The position numbers and the translations under genes are program-made. The notes beneath the pieces are model-generated. The model saw only the letters and a program-made list of their open reading frames with translations. It was not told the DNA's origin and did not search any database. A DNA stretch of 64,000 nucleotides, taken from Sarcophilus harrisii (taxonomy: Eukaryota; Chordata; Mammalia; Dasyuromorphia; Dasyuridae). Location of the stretch: assembly GCF_902635505.1 (NCBI RefSeq), contig NC_045426.1, forward strand, positions 67,342,007-67,406,006, given 5' to 3'. This document shows, one piece after another, positions 1 through 11,919 of the stretch; the first letter of the stretch is position 1; each line of letters begins with the position of its first letter.

Positions 1-197
1 GAAGAATCTAATAGGTTTCAATTTATAATTTTCTGGAGAACATTGATTTTCAGTGAAATACAGATGAACTGTTTATTGGCATATCTACTGGGTGAGTTAG
101 TACAAATATTTTAGAGGTACCAGTCACTCTCATACTTTCTCTTAAAAGGGAGCAAAAGCAAAATTCTTAGAATGCTAAATAAAGAATACAGGATTTA

Positions 198-614
198 TGT
201 AGAGGGCTGCAGATAGTGGGGGAATTCTGGGTAAGGTATAAGACCCTTTAGCCCAGAGGGAACCTGCTAAAAATGTCTGGTTTGGCTCCCTGTCTCTCCT
301 AAGGGCTCTCAACCTTTTTGGGAAGTCAGGGAGCAGTGACAACCTGGGTTGTAATTAAAGCAGAGTGATACCAAGTGGCAAAGTGTCATCTACATACAAT
401 AGCAAGTTGTTTATGTGGCCCCACATCTGCAGTATATAGTTAATACACAAGCAGTGTTGCTATAGTTATATAATGGTATCAGGGTATCTAAAGCTGAGAG
501 ATTTTGGAATAAACAGACTCCATGTTTGATCATCCATATGAGTCCTACCTCTTCACTCCTAGACCAAGGACTCCTTGGTCCAAGATCCTTCAGAGAGCTA
601 GTTCAGATACAACA
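198..614 (+). repeat. 5' LTR of ERV fossil A
   Basis: It begins TGTAGAG and ends ACAACA, the usual TG...CA ends. An AATAAA polyadenylation signal lies at 508-513. Its partner is the LTR at 4591-4969; this copy is slightly longer. Confidence 0.88.
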
Positions 615-800
615 TTTGGCACCTAAATGTGGGGCCCTAGATGTGAGGCCCTAGGAAGTAAGATATACAACAGCTCTACTGATGAGATCAGTGAGTTCAT
701 TGAAGGAGTCCTTATGACCTCAAGAATAGAATAAGTATAAAGACAGGCAAGTAGGAAAAATTGGAAAGAGCCAAACATCACTTTTGTTTTTCAGCCAAAA

Positions 801-1500
801 ATGGGGCAAATACTGAGAAAAGAGCCTCCCTTCCAAGGGAAGTATGAAACATTCTCAGTTAGGTTAATAGAGAAGCAAGGTTTGTTGGTAAATCAGAAAC
901 ACATGACTGAGTTCTTAGATTGTGCAGATCTCCTTGAGTCTCCAAGGATAAAACTGGCTTTATGAAACCTCACATATAAGAAAAAGAAGTATTTAGCATG
1001 GGGTGTCAAACAAGGAAGCACAGGGAGAAAAACAAGCAGAGGATTGGTGCCCATAGTCACAGAGGTAAAGCATGTGGGACAGAGTTAAGGAAATAATTTT
1101 TAGTATTTTGTTGATTTATAATGTTTGTTACAGCTCTAGGAGGTTTGAGGGGCCTGGAGAGTTGAACTGGAAGAAAGATAAGGACTACCTGGGAGGTATG
1201 AGGCGCATAATGCTTCTACATCTCTCCACCTGTCTTCACTTCTGCCTGAGGCTGTGCCTGTGCCCTTAGGGTATCCTCTGTTTCCTGATTCCCCTCCCTC
1301 AACCTACCTTCAAGGTCAGGAGAAGGAGGAATGGGAGGGGCAGTGATACCATAAAATTCTTTAGTACAGTTTTGTCCTCCTATGCAAGGCAAAAAGAAAA
1401 GAAACATTTTACAGCAGTTAGAATTACCATTCAGTACTTCAGCATTTTAGGTAGGGCTTCTGCTGAAGGCCTGCCAGCACTCTCACCTGTTCCTATTCAA
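801..1500 (+). pseudogene. gag remnant of ERV fossil A (fossil)
   Basis: An ATG at 801 opens with Met-Gly-Gln, the N-myristoylation-type start of retroviral Gag. The same MGQ start is seen in the ERV fragments at 9524 (+) and 27332 (-). Only the matrix end is recognisable before the sequence moves toward pol. It is broken. Confidence 0.65.
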
Positions 1501-1569
1501 TGAAATAATACACCATTATGGGTAGAACACTGGCCCTTAATCAGTGAAAAAAAATTCAGGTCTTATTAG

Positions 1570-4110
1570 ATATAGTACAGGAGCAACTTAACCAAAGACA
1601 CTTACAGACGTCTCCAAATTCTTGGAATTCCCCTGTATTTGCTACAAAAAAGAAATTTGGAAAATGGAGTATGTTGACTGATTTGAGAAAAGTAAATGAA
1701 CAGATGGAAACTATGGGAACTCTTCAGCCTGGACTTTAATCTCCTACTCAGTTGCCTAGATAATGGCCTCTGGATTATAGACATTAAGGATTCTTTCTAT
1801 TCTATCACACTAGGTAAGGAAGATATGAAAAGACTTGCCTTTTCAGTGCCCAGCATTAACTTAGCTAAACTAACTAACTCAATTGCCTATGGCCTCTTTT
1901 AGTTATAGACATTAAGGATTATTTCTATTCTCTCCCTCTGAATAAGGAGGATATGATAATATTTTCCTTTTCTGTGTCCAGTGTTAATTTAGCTGAGCCT
2001 TATAAGAGATTTGAATGGACGGTTTTGTCACAGGGAAAGAAAAATAGCCCTACCATGTGTCAAATGTATGTGGCTGTTGCTCTCACTCCAGTAAAAAAAG
2101 CATTTACACCAGTTATGCTATTAAATTACATGGATGATATCTTGGGATGTGCACCTGAGGAGCAAATGTTAGAAGCCTGTCTACATAAGACTATAGAAAC
2201 ACTAAGGAACTACCAATTGTATATAGCACCAGAAAAAATTCACAGATATGCTCCTTTTCAATATTTAGGATGTGAAGTATATCCCAAGGTACTTTCAGTA
2301 CAAAAACTTTCTGTAAGAACAAAGAAATTGACCACCTCAAATAACTTCCAGAAATTGATAGGAGATACCCAATGAATGTGGCCAGTGTAGGCTTATTTAT
2401 CAATTAAACCCATTATATGATATGATGCTTTAAACCTACCATACCAGCTTACAAAAGAAACCCAAAAGACTCAGAGAGAGGTTTGAGTTGGCTTTATCCA
2501 AGGTGGTTGAAAGAGTCACTCAAAAACCCTTGGAAATATCAGTTTTTGCTACAAAAGAGGCAACTACAGCAATCCTTCATCAAGTAGACAGCATGAGCAA
2601 TTGGGTGACCTTCCAAACATAACCAGACCAAAGCCTTATTCCTTACCCAGTGCTTGTAGCTAGAATCTTATTAAAGGCCATTAAACAAGTAATACAATTA
2701 TCTGGGATAAGTTCTGACAAGATATACATATTTTATATCAATGCACAAATTAATGTATGTCGTGAAACCATCCTAGAGTGGCAAATTTTATTGGCCACAG
2801 CTCCAAATTTTATTCATGGGTCCACCTTAAAGATAACACACCTATCACATAATTGGCTATGGATTTTTGAAGAAAAAGTTTCTAAGGTTCCTCTTAAAGG
2901 ATCAACCATCTTTATAGATTCATCAAAACATAACATTTGTGCTGTATATTCTCCTGACTTAACTATAGAGTAGTCAGAACTTCCTTTCAGTTTAGTCAGC
3001 AGAATGAGTTGTATGAAATTATGCTAGTTCTTAATTATTATCCATGAGATGCAAATATAATATCTAATTCAGCCTATTCAGTAGGCGTGGCACAAAGAAT
3101 TACCACAACCAAAATATAATTTGTAGCTTCTAACATATTTCAGTTTTTTAAGGAACTTCAAAAGCAAGTGAGAAAATGTCCAGGTAAATATTATATCTTG
3201 CATGTCTACTTTCATAAGGGTCTTCCAGGTCCTATTTTTTTTATGGAAACTCAAAAGAAGATCACCTTTTCACCATGTTACCTAATACTCCTCTATTTCA
3301 GGCAGCCCAAGCGTCTTCTTCTAAATATCAATAAGTTGCACAAGTTTTACATCTGCAGCTTGACATAAAGAAGAAGTTAGGAACATAGTAAAAGCCTGTA
3401 CAGCTTGCCTTCCTTTCTACATTTCTGTGCTCCCTCCAGGGAAGAAACCTCATGGTTTAAGACCCAATGAAATTTGGCAAATGAATGTGACCCATTATAA
3501 ATCTTTTGGTTGTCTGTCTTTTATCCCTGCCATAGTGGACACCATTTCAGTATTTACTTTTTCAGTCCATCAGCAAAAGAGACAGCTTGAATGGTCACTG
3601 AATTCCTTATACCAGCTTTTGCAATCATGGGTGTTCCACAAACAATAAAAACAGATAATGGACCTGCATATACTTCTAAAGATTTTGCCTACTTTTGTGC
3701 ACAGTATCAGATTTTACACACCACTGGCATATCTTTTAATCCTCAAGGACAGGCAATACTACAGAGGAAAAACAGAGACATCAAGACACTCCTCTAAAAA
3801 CAAAAAAAAAGGGGAGCCATAGACAAACCTAGAGAACTTCTAAATTTAGCCTATCTATTTTTTTGTTTTTTTTTTATGAGAATGCACTGGTTCTGTCAGA
3901 CATGTTTCATAACCCACCAGAAGGGCAGTGTCTAGAGCGAGCAACTCCACTATATTGAGATAATCGCCAGATGTGGAGAGAGTTAGAGAGTGGTGAATGG
4001 AAAGGACCTGGAAGACTAACAGCTTGGGGCAGAGGGTTTGCTTGTGTCTCTACTGATGGAGAAGGAATCAGATGGGTGCCAACAAGCTGTATCTGCTTTG
4101 TCCATTAGAG
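1570..4110 (+). pseudogene. pol remnant of ERV fossil A: reverse transcriptase, RNase H and integrase (fossil)
   Basis: Reverse transcriptase is recognised by the YMDD catalytic box and the flanking betaretrovirus-type sequence in the stretch around 1953-2375. RNase H-like sequence follows around 2650-3000. Integrase core sequence with a KTDNGPAYTS-type motif lies around 3427-3797. The integrase C-terminal domain, with a GRGFACVSTDGEGIRWVPT-type segment, runs to about 4110. The remnant is broken many times. Confidence 0.85.
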
Positions 4111-4590
4111 AGAGGCAGAAAAAGAGACAACCCTCAAAATGAAGAAGACTCAGAAACATCAGTTGGTTCCATCTCTGACTATGTATACCACTGAAAGAGC
4201 ATAGCAGTTAACCCTATGTGTATGGCAATTGACTTGTGAACATTACCATGACCATAAAAATAATTGTCAATGAGACTGATGCAGGACTTCAAAACCTGCA
4301 GGAATCATTGGATTCTCTGACATATGAAGTGGCAGCAATAGATTGACTTTGGACTATGTCTTGACTGCTGAAGAAGATGTATGTGTTATTGTAAATTGAT
4401 AGGTACTTTCTGTACCTTCCTTCTGGTATTCATTAAAGTCCATTGTAGTATTTTGTTGATTCATATTGTTTGTTATATTACTATTTGATAGTGTGATATT
4501 ATTACTACTTGCCTGTGTAATTTCTCTCATGCTGATGGATCTAACCACTAATGTTTATTTGCTTCAATTAAAACAAAAGAAAGGGAGAGC

Positions 4591-4969
4591 TGTAGAGAAC
4601 GACAGATAGTGGGGGAACTCTGGGTGAAGTATAAGAACCAGTATAAGTAAGTATAAGTATAAGCCCAGAGGAAATCCGCTGACAATGTCTGTATTGTAGT
4701 TGAAGCAGAGTAATACTAAGTAGCAAACTATCATCTACACACAATAGCAAGTTGTTTATGTGGTCCCCTATGTACAGTATATAGTTAAGAGCATGTGTAC
4801 TGTTGCTATAGTAACATAAGGGTATTGAAATATATAATCCTGAGAGAATTTGGAATAAACTAGACCATGTTTGACCATCCTCATGAGTCCCCACCTCTTC
4901 ATTCCTCTTCTAAGAACAAGGACTTGAGCTGGTACCATGATTATACAGAGAATTAGTCTAGACACAACA
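4591..4969 (+). repeat. 3' LTR of ERV fossil A
   Basis: It begins TGTAGAGAACGACAGATAG and ends GACACAACA, and matches the 5' LTR with visible divergence. It is directly followed by the target duplication GATTTA. Confidence 0.88.
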
Positions 4970-4975
4970 GATTTA

Positions 4976-5935
4976 TAGATGACTTGCTATTGAATTAGTT
5001 CTATAACTCCTTGTTTGGGAGTCCCAGGATGCTAGTAGGAAGGAATTAGCAAAATTCACTTCACTTCCTAAAGAGAATTGATATTGAGCTTTGTGATTCT
5101 CTGGCTTTAAGAATAATGCTAACTGTTACAATAGCAAACAACTTTTTCACAATCACTTAAAAGTGATTATTTGTCTATAGTTTATCACTGTGATGATAGT
5201 AAGGAAGATAATTTACCCAGAATAAGATAATTAGAACAGTAGCAAAAGGGCTGTGACAGTATTGTGTCCAGTGTGAGCCTACTCTGCTCATAGACACTAA
5301 GTGCATTAGTAGGATAGAAGGATCAATTTTTTTCTATGTAGACTATGGTTTTTGCCTTTCATTATACTGAGCAATGGTGCTATATAGATTATTGTTTTTT
5401 GTCTTATTATTTAATTAATGATTGGGTTTAAATTTCAATGGGATCACCATTTATAATGACTTGTTTTATGAAAAGGGAATTGAATTGATGGGCTATAAAT
5501 TTATGGGAAGTATATTGCCCCAGAGCAGAATTAACCTCTACCACCTTGAGATTGAGAATAGCCCAGTGTCGATGGTCTTTTTTTTTTTTTTTTGGGGGGG
5601 GGGATTCCAGGACTACAAGAGTAGGGCAGATTATTTTAAGTGAATTAAGCTGGAGAATGGATAGTTGAAACATGTCTCATGTAAGTTAGTACATTCTTAA
5701 GATTGTATTAAATTAATTGTTAAATAAAAAGTACTATAGATAGATATAAATCAACATATTCAGTTTCTTTAAAAATAAGATAAAGCATTTCTGCTTATTC
5801 CTACACACAGGCAATTTATAAAACTATATATAAATAAAAAAGTAAAAATACAATTAAAGATACAGAACTCACGAATTTTGAGTGTCTTTCAATCCAGAGC
5901 ATAGATTTTGCATCACTTTTAAATTTGGCCATTTA
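4976..5935. other. Unassigned AT-rich stretch
   Basis: I see no gene or recognisable mobile element here. The only notable feature is a T-run joined to a G-run (T from 5578, G to 5603). Confidence 0.5.
5578..5603. repeat. Poly(T)-poly(G) homopolymer junction
   Basis: About 16 T are followed at once by about 10 G. Such runs are prone to length errors in assembly, and they create the apparent open frames that cross this point. Confidence 0.85.
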
Positions 5936-5939
5936 ATAT

Positions 5940-6040
5940 CATCTAGTCTACTTGACTTCCTTCAATTTAGTTTCTTCATCCAAAAATAAGAAGCCTGATT
6001 TAGATGAACTCCCTATCACTCTCAATTTTCCTTTCATATG
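5940..6040 (+). mobile_element. SINE 3' half (tRNA-derived/CORE type), degraded
   Basis: The order 'cttcaatttagtttcttcat' then 'agatgaactcc' matches the common CORE-SINE 3' segment (cctcagtttcctcat ... gatgacctc). The head is missing. Confidence 0.55.
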
Positions 6041-6419
6041 AATTATTTTTGCCAGTTACATGAAAAATTAGCATTCATTTTTAAAACAATGAATTCTAGA
6101 TTATTTCCTTCCTCCCCATCTCCTAGTGAGAAGGTGAGTAATGTGATATGTTATACATGTATAGTCATGCAAAAGATTTTAATAATAGTCTTGTTGGAAG
6201 ATTAAAAAATGCCTCAAGAAAGCCAAAGTTTTCAAAAAAAAAGTATGTTTTAATCTGTATTCAGACACTATCAGTTCTTTGTCAGTAGATAAATAGTATT
6301 TTTCATCATAAATCCTTCAGAGTTGTCTTGAATCCTTGCTGAGAATAGCTAAGTAATTCAAAGCTGATCATCTTATAATATTGTTCTTTCTTGGAATACA
6401 ATGAATTTTACTTTGTATC

Positions 6420-7545
6420 ACTTATGCAAGTCTTTCAGGTTTATCTGACCAAATTTTGCTCATCATTTCTTATAGCACAATAGATTCCATCTCAAGCACA
6501 TCACAATTTTTCAGTCATTCCTCAAATGATGTTCATTTCCTCAAGTTGCATTTCTTTGGCCCCATAAAATGTTGTTATATTTTTATCAGAGAAGCTTGCT
6601 TAACTTTTGTTCACAATTGCTTTTGTTAACTGTATCCCTCTAGCACATTTATCTTATTCTTTTTCCCTTTTCATCTTGCCTCTCTTCAAAGTGTCTTGAT
6701 TTTGACTATCCTTTACTTAATTTGCTCTCCTTTCTATCATCATGCCCCTTCTTTAATCGCCTTCCATTCTTTTTCTCCTATAAAGTATGATTGATTTCTA
6801 TGTGCAAATGAGTGCCTATGCTTTTCTCTCTTTGAACCAATTCTAATGAGAGTAATCTTCTCTCACTTCCCCTTACCTGCCTTTTCTCCCCTTCAATGTA
6901 AAAGATTTTCCGTGCCTCTTTTTTTTTTTGTGTGGGAGATAATTTGCCTCTTTCTACCTCTCCCTTTCCATTTTCACCAATGAATTTCTCACTCACCCCT
7001 TAACATTATTTTTTAAAAATATAATACCTTTTTATTCAACTCACAGCTATGTTTTATGTCTTCTACCTTAATAATGACAGAATTTTGTGAGTTATAAATA
7101 TCATCTTTCCCTCTAGAAATGTAAATAGTATAACCTTATAAAGCCCCTTAAGATTTCCCTTTCCTCTTTTCCTTGTATATTTCTCTTGAGTCTTGTATCT
7201 GAAAAATCAGATTTTTCTCTTCAACTTGAGCTTTTCAGAGGCTTGAAAGCTCTCTATTTCATTAAAGATACATTTTCGCCACTTGAGGGATTATATTTAG
7301 TTTGAAAGTAGGTGATTCTTGATTGTAATTCTAACTCCTTTGCTCTCTAGAATGTGATATTACAAGCTTGCCCATCATTTAAAGTAAAAAAAAATCTAAA
7401 TCTTTTATGATCCTGACTGTAATTCTACAGCACTTGAATTGTTTATTTCTAGCTACTTGCAATATTTTTTTCTTGACTTGGGAGCTCTGGAATTTGGCTA
7501 TAATATTCCTAAGAGTTTTCATTTTGAGATTTGTGACTAGAAGAT
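6420..7545 (-). mobile_element. LINE-1 fragment, antisense (3' end piece joined to an ORF1-region piece)
   Basis: The strand reads as reverse-complemented LINE-1. A 3'-end-like piece lies around 6430-6600, and an ORF1-side segment around 7390-7545 carries the antisense signature 'atcctgactgtaattctac ... cttgacttgggagctctgg', also found at 31380-31480. It stops abruptly where a LINE-1 of the opposite strand begins near 7560. It is degraded and holds no usable frame. Confidence 0.6.
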
Positions 7546-7559
7546 TTGTCTCTATTTTA

Positions 7560-8500
7560 GCTGGAGGGATAGAGCTAAGATGGCAGAGAGAAGCCAGGAT
7601 GTTGCTTGAATTGTGCTCAGTTTTCCTCTGAACAGCATGAAACTAAATCAGAAAAGAAAACTTGGAACATAAAAAGCTACTATGGTGACAGAAAAAATCA
7701 AAATGCCAACTTAGAAAAGGAAAAAAAAACCAACATGTAAAACCTCAAAAGAAGTATATAAATTGATCTCAAACCCAAACAGACTTCTGAGAATATTTCA
7801 TAAAAAAATTTTAACAGTTAAATAAAAGAGAAATTAAAAAGAAATGAAAGACATGCAAAAGAGAGTCAACAGCCTGGAAAAGAAAGGACAAAAATTGACT
7901 GAAGTAAAAACCATGACCTTTAAAAATACAATTAGTCAAATGAAAAAAAAAAGACATACAAAAGCTATCTAAAGAAAATTGTGCATCAAAAACTAGAATT
8001 GGGCAAATGGAAGCTAATGAATCAATGAGACATCAAGATTCAGTCAAACTAAAATTAATGAAAAAAATTGTAAAATCTCTCATTGGGGAAAAAAAAAACT
8101 GACTAGGAAAGTAATTCCAGGAAAAAAAATTAAGAATTACTAGAATACTTGGAAGCCATGATCAACAAAAGAGCCTGGATAACATCTTTCAAGAAATCAT
8201 GAAAGAAAATTGCCCTGATATACCAGAACCAGAGGGCAAACTAGCCATTAAAAGAATTCATCAATCATCTCTTAAAAGAGGTCCCACAAGGAAAACTCTT
8301 AAGAAATATTGTACCTAATTCTAGAACTATAATGTCAAGAAGAAACAATTCAAGTATCAAGGAGCGACAGTCAGTATTATGTAGTACTTCAAAACTTCTG
8401 GAATAAAGTGGGAGGGCTTGGAGTAGCAAATTGTGGAGGGCAGTGGACTTTGGTTTACAACCAAGAATGGCCTACCTAGCAAGATTGATCATAATCTATC
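7560..8500 (+). mobile_element. LINE-1 5' part (5'UTR and ORF1 region), degraded
   Basis: The start 'ggagggatagagctaagatgg' resembles the 5' end of marsupial LINE-1 (compare 55040-55060). The A-rich body that follows resembles ORF1: a coiled-coil-like Lys/Glu/Asn-rich stretch around 7840-8000, then text equivalent to 'gagcctggataacatctttc' near 8170. It ends at the CTTT tract at about 8500. No open ORF1 survives. Confidence 0.65.
7606..7705 (+). repeat. 100-bp segment perfectly duplicated at 9616-9715 (source copy)
   Basis: The segment lies inside the LINE-1 5' region and continues naturally into its flanks on both sides, so it looks like the original. The copy 2010 bp downstream is identical over the full 100 bases. 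Confidence 0.9.
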
Positions 8501-8513
8501 TTTCTTTCTTTTT

Positions 8514-8569
<56 letters not shown>

Positions 8570-8655
8570 TTTTTTCTCTTTCTTCCTTCCTTCCTTCCTT
8601 CTTTTCTTCCTTCCTTCCTTCCTTCCTTTCTTTTTCTTTCTTTTTTCCCTTCTAA
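8500..8655. repeat. (CTTT)n/(CCTT)n pyrimidine microsatellite
   Basis: Long CTTT repeats grade into CCTT repeats. The tract sits exactly at the 3' end of the antisense LINE-1 that follows, so it is probably that element's A-tail expanded and mutated (AAAG/AAGG on the - strand). The Phe/Ser/Leu-rich open frames here are translations of the repeat. Confidence 0.9.
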
Positions 8656-9335
8656 GTTTATTTATTTATTTTAATGCATATTGCTTTATGAATCATATTG
8701 GGAAAGAAAAATCAGATTAAAAAGAAAAATCCTGTGAGAGAAAAAAAAAGTGAATATAACATGTGTTGGTTTACATTCAATCTCCATACTTCTTTTTCTG
8801 AATATAGTGGGCATGTTCTATCTAAAGTTTGTTGGGATTGCTTTGAATCACAAAACACTAAGAAGAGCTATGTATTTCATAATTGATCATCACAAATTCT
8901 TGCTGTTATTATGTACAATGTTTTCCTAATTCTGCTTGTTTTGCTCAGCATCAGTTCATTTAAGTCTTTCTAGCCATTTATAAGATCAATTAGTTTGTCA
9001 TTTTTATGGAAAAATAATATTTCATTACTTTTATATACACTATAGCTTATTCAGCCATTTCCCAAATGATGAACATTTACTCATTTTCCAAAACATGATT
9101 ACCACAAAAAGAGCTATTATAAACATTTTTGCATATGTGGGTCCTTTTTTTCTCCTTTAAGATTTCCTTGGAATACAGACCTAGTAGGCACAAGTAGCCT
9201 TTTTAGCATAGTTCCAGATTGCTCTCCAGAATGGTTAGATCATTGTATAACCTAATCAACAAATCAGTAATGTCCCAATTTTCCCACATATTCTCCAACA
9301 TTTATCATAATCTTTTCCTGTTATCAGCTAATCTG
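8656..9335 (-). mobile_element. LINE-1 3' end, antisense, 5'-truncated
   Basis: The stretch from 'tttatttattttaatgcata' through 'gaatcatattgggaaag' and on to 'caccagcagtgtcc-like' sequence near 9280 is reverse-complemented LINE-1 3' sequence. It is closely related to 17690-18480. Its A-tail side is the CTTT tract. Confidence 0.75.
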
Positions 9336-9339
9336 GGAG

Positions 9340-9615
9340 GTAGGAGCTAGCCCACACATAACATTTTGGTGCCAGAAGATAGACCTGAGGATTTACACGC
9401 AGCAGCTCGATTTACATGATCTGTGAGTTCAGTGGAATAGTCCCCATGACCCGGGTATAGGGTAAGTACAAAAATAGACAAGCAGGAAAATTTGATAAGG
9501 GCTAAACTATTGTTTCAACTGAAATGGGACAAATGCTTAGAAAACAATCTCCCTCACCCCAAGGGAAATGTGTAGAATGCATAGTTAAGCTAATAAAAAA
9601 AAAGGTTTGATTAAG
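9340..9615 (+). mobile_element. ERV fossil C: leader and gag-start fragment
   Basis: The fragment carries an LTR end (...ACATAACA), a primer-binding-site-like TTTTGGTGCCAGAAG, a leader, and an ATG at 9524 opening Met-Gly-Gln. This layout is parallel to fossils A and B. It is a broken fragment that ends where the 100-bp duplicate begins. Confidence 0.7.
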
Positions 9616-9715
9616 TTGAATTGTGCTCAGTTTTCCTCTGAACAGCATGAAACTAAATCAGAAAAGAAAACTTGGAACATAAAAAGCTACTATGGTGACA
9701 GAAAAAATCAAAATG
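9616..9715 (+). repeat. 100-bp perfect copy of 7606-7705
   Basis: Every base matches the LINE-1 segment at 7606-7705, and neither flank is shared. It sits exactly between a + strand ERV gag fragment and a - strand LTR, neither of which is LINE-1, so it is an ectopic patch. Confidence 0.88.
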
Positions 9716-9750
9716 GAAGTAGATTATTGGACTCATAGAAACATTAGAGT

Positions 9751-10186
9751 ACAAGTCTCTTTGGTTTTTGGAGATCCTTCGGAAGGGCTTTGATCTCAGC
9801 AGCATAGACACCACAAGAATGGACAAGAATAGAGTCCAAAGTCTTTATTGTCTCTTACACAGTCTGCATCTGTCATAGTCTAACCCCGTGTCCCTCAACA
9901 GTCTGACAGTCTGACTTCAGTGCAGGAAGCAGGAGAGTCACCACAAGGTTGGTCAAAGATAGAATGTCTCTCTTCCAGTCCTTGTTAGCCTTTATATACC
10001 TTACTGTAATTACATCACTACAGTATGCTGATTATGTGTGAACTTAGTGAACCATTACATCACCATGCCAAGTACTAAGTATATAGGTGAACTAGAGAAC
10101 AGTCATTTCATTAGTTCCACTGAGTTAATGCCTTGTTTCAAGGATACTTATTTCAAGTATACTTCTCTAAAATTCCACCCTCAACA
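9751..10186 (-). mobile_element. Lone LTR, antisense (ERV class II-like, related to the LTRs of fossil B)
   Basis: The strand shows the LTR landmarks shared with 27461-27868: 'ggagatcctt', 'gtccaaag', 'ttacatcac', then a terminal CTCAACA, which is TGTTGAG at the LTR start on the - strand. The distal end near 9751 is less certain. Confidence 0.7.
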
Positions 10187-10615
10187 AATCTATGGAACCC
10201 TTTATGAAGATGAGCTTTCCTTAATCATTTCTTTTAATCAGATCTACTTTTATTTTTGCTTTATGTGAGATCAGAATGCTACCTTTTTTTTTTACTTCAA
10301 CTGAAGCATAATAAATTATCTTCAAGCCTATTACCTTTACTTTGTTACTCTGTGTTAAATGTGTTTCTTATAAACAGCATACAGTAGGATTGTTTTGGAA
10401 TCCATTTTGCTATTTGCCTCTGTTTTATAGGAAATATCATTCAATTCACATCCATAGTTATGGCTAATGTTATGTTCTCTCTTTGCACCTTGTTCTCAGG
10501 GTGGTTTTACCAACCCAACCCATGATCCACTAGCCAATCTGAGAGATGTGTAGTGGTAACTCAGAGTTATCTTAATTTGTATTTCTCTGATGAATAGTGA
10601 TTTAGAGCAGGCCTC
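10187..10615 (-). mobile_element. LINE-1 ORF2-region fragment, antisense
   Basis: The signature 'tttatttttgctttatgtga' followed by 'gatcagaatgctacc' is the antisense LINE-1 segment also seen at 30270-30330. The tail from about 10490 to 10615 is a 3' antisense piece. Confidence 0.6.
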
Positions 10616-11490
10616 CTTTCTAAAAATATATAAAGAACTGTGTCAAACATAGGAATACAAGTCATTCTCCAACTGATAAATGGTCAAAGAATATGAAAAG
10701 ACAATTTTCAGATGATGAAATTAAAGCCATCTATGGTTATATGAAGAATGTTCTACATCACTATTGATTAGAGATTAAAACAGATTCAAGCTACCACCTC
10801 CCACCTCACAGATTGGCTAAGATGATAGGAAAAAATAATGATAAATGTTAGAGTGAATGTGGGGAAACTAGGACACTGATATATTGTTTGTAGTTGTGAA
10901 ATGATCCAAACATTCTGGAGAGCATTTTGCCCAAAAAGCTATAAAATTGTCCATACCCTTTGATCCAACAGTGCCACTACTGGCTCTGTATCACAAGAAA
11001 ATAATAAAGAAGGGAAAGGACCTACAAATGCAAAAATGTTAGCAGCAGTTCTTTTTGTGGTAGCAAAGAATTGGAAAATGAGTAAATTCCCTTCAATTGA
11101 GGAATGACTGAACAAGATGTAATATATGAAGATAATGGAATCTTTTTGTTCTAGAAAAAATTATGAAAAAGTTGATTAATGAAAAGTCTGGAAAGCAAAT
11201 TGATACTTAGCAAAACAATTAGAACCAGGAATACATTGACATAATAACAGCCAGAATGTATAATGATCAACTATGAAAGATTTGGTTCTTTTCTGCAATT
11301 CAGTGATGAAAGGCAATCCCAATAACCTTTGAAGAAAAAAAATCCCATCTGCATTCAGAAAAAGAACTATGAGACTGATTGTAAATCACCACATGCTATG
11401 TTCACTTTTTTCTCTTTTGCTCTGATTTTTATCTCCCAGCATGATTCATAAAGCCATGTATATTAAAATAAATAAATTTTATAAAAAGAA
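10616..11490 (+). mobile_element. LINE-1 3' end, 5'-truncated
   Basis: Sense LINE-1 3' landmarks appear in order: 'tcattctccaactgataaat', 'gatgatgaaattaaagccat', 'tttgatccaacagtgccact', 'ggaatgactgaacaagatg', then an A-rich tail (..aataaataaattttataaaaag). It sits next to or inside the older LINE-1 that resumes at about 11500. Confidence 0.75.
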
Positions 11491-11763
11491 AAAATCTACA
11501 GTGTATTAGATAAATCTTTGGTTAGTTTTATTGAAAAAAAAGAAAAGAAGATCAAATTACCAATATTAAAAAAATGAAAAGGATGAACTCACCATCAATG
11601 AAGAAGAAATTAATGCAATAATTAGAAGCTATTTTGCCCAAATTTTTGACAACAAATCCAACTATCAAATTAAAATTTCTGAATATTTACAGAAATATAA
11701 ATTTCCAGATTAACAGAAGAAGAAATTAAATACTTAAATAATCTCATTAAAAATAAGTTAAAG

Positions 11764-11919
11764 GGCAGCTAGGTGGTTCAGTGGATAGAACACCAGCCTT
11801 GAAGTCAGGAAGACCTGAGTTCACATTTGACCTCAGACACTTAATACTTCCTACCTGTGTGACTTTTGGCAAGTCATTTAACCCCAATTGCCTCAGCAAA
11901 AACAAAAATTTAAAAAAAA
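11764..11919 (+). mobile_element. Marsupial tRNA-derived SINE with target duplication
   Basis: The head 'ggcagctaggtggttcagtg' and the body 'cttgaagtcaggaagacctg' are the common marsupial SINE, followed by an A-rich tail. The 9-bp duplication AAGTTAAAG at 11755-11763 and 11920-11928 brackets it, showing insertion into the LINE-1 ORF2 sequence. Confidence 0.92.

Larger units (their letters stand above)
198..4969 (+). mobile_element. Endogenous retrovirus fossil A, betaretrovirus-like (class II), env-less, two LTRs
   Basis: The element has two LTRs in the same orientation and is bounded by the 6-bp target duplication GATTTA at 192-197 and 4970-4975. The 5' LTR is followed by a primer-binding-site-like TTTGGCACC (615-623). 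A purine-rich tract just upstream of the 3' LTR (about 4571-4590) is the polypurine tract. The interior reads gag start, reverse transcriptase and integrase in that order, and no envelope region can be recognised between integrase and the 3' LTR. The 6-bp duplication, the MGQ gag start and the pol sequence fit the betaretrovirus/ERVK-like lineage. It is a fossil, broken many times and short for a provirus. The two LTRs have diverged visibly, so the insertion is old. Confidence 0.9.

Noticed and set aside
615-635. Naming the primer tRNA of the ERVs as lysine
   Set aside because: The TGGCACC/TGGTGCC sites are only loosely like the lysine type seen in betaretroviruses and are decayed; alignment to tRNA 3' ends is needed.
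8431-8720. Two overlapping Phe/Ser-rich open frames
   Set aside because: They are repeat translations across (CTTT)n joined to LINE-1 sequence.
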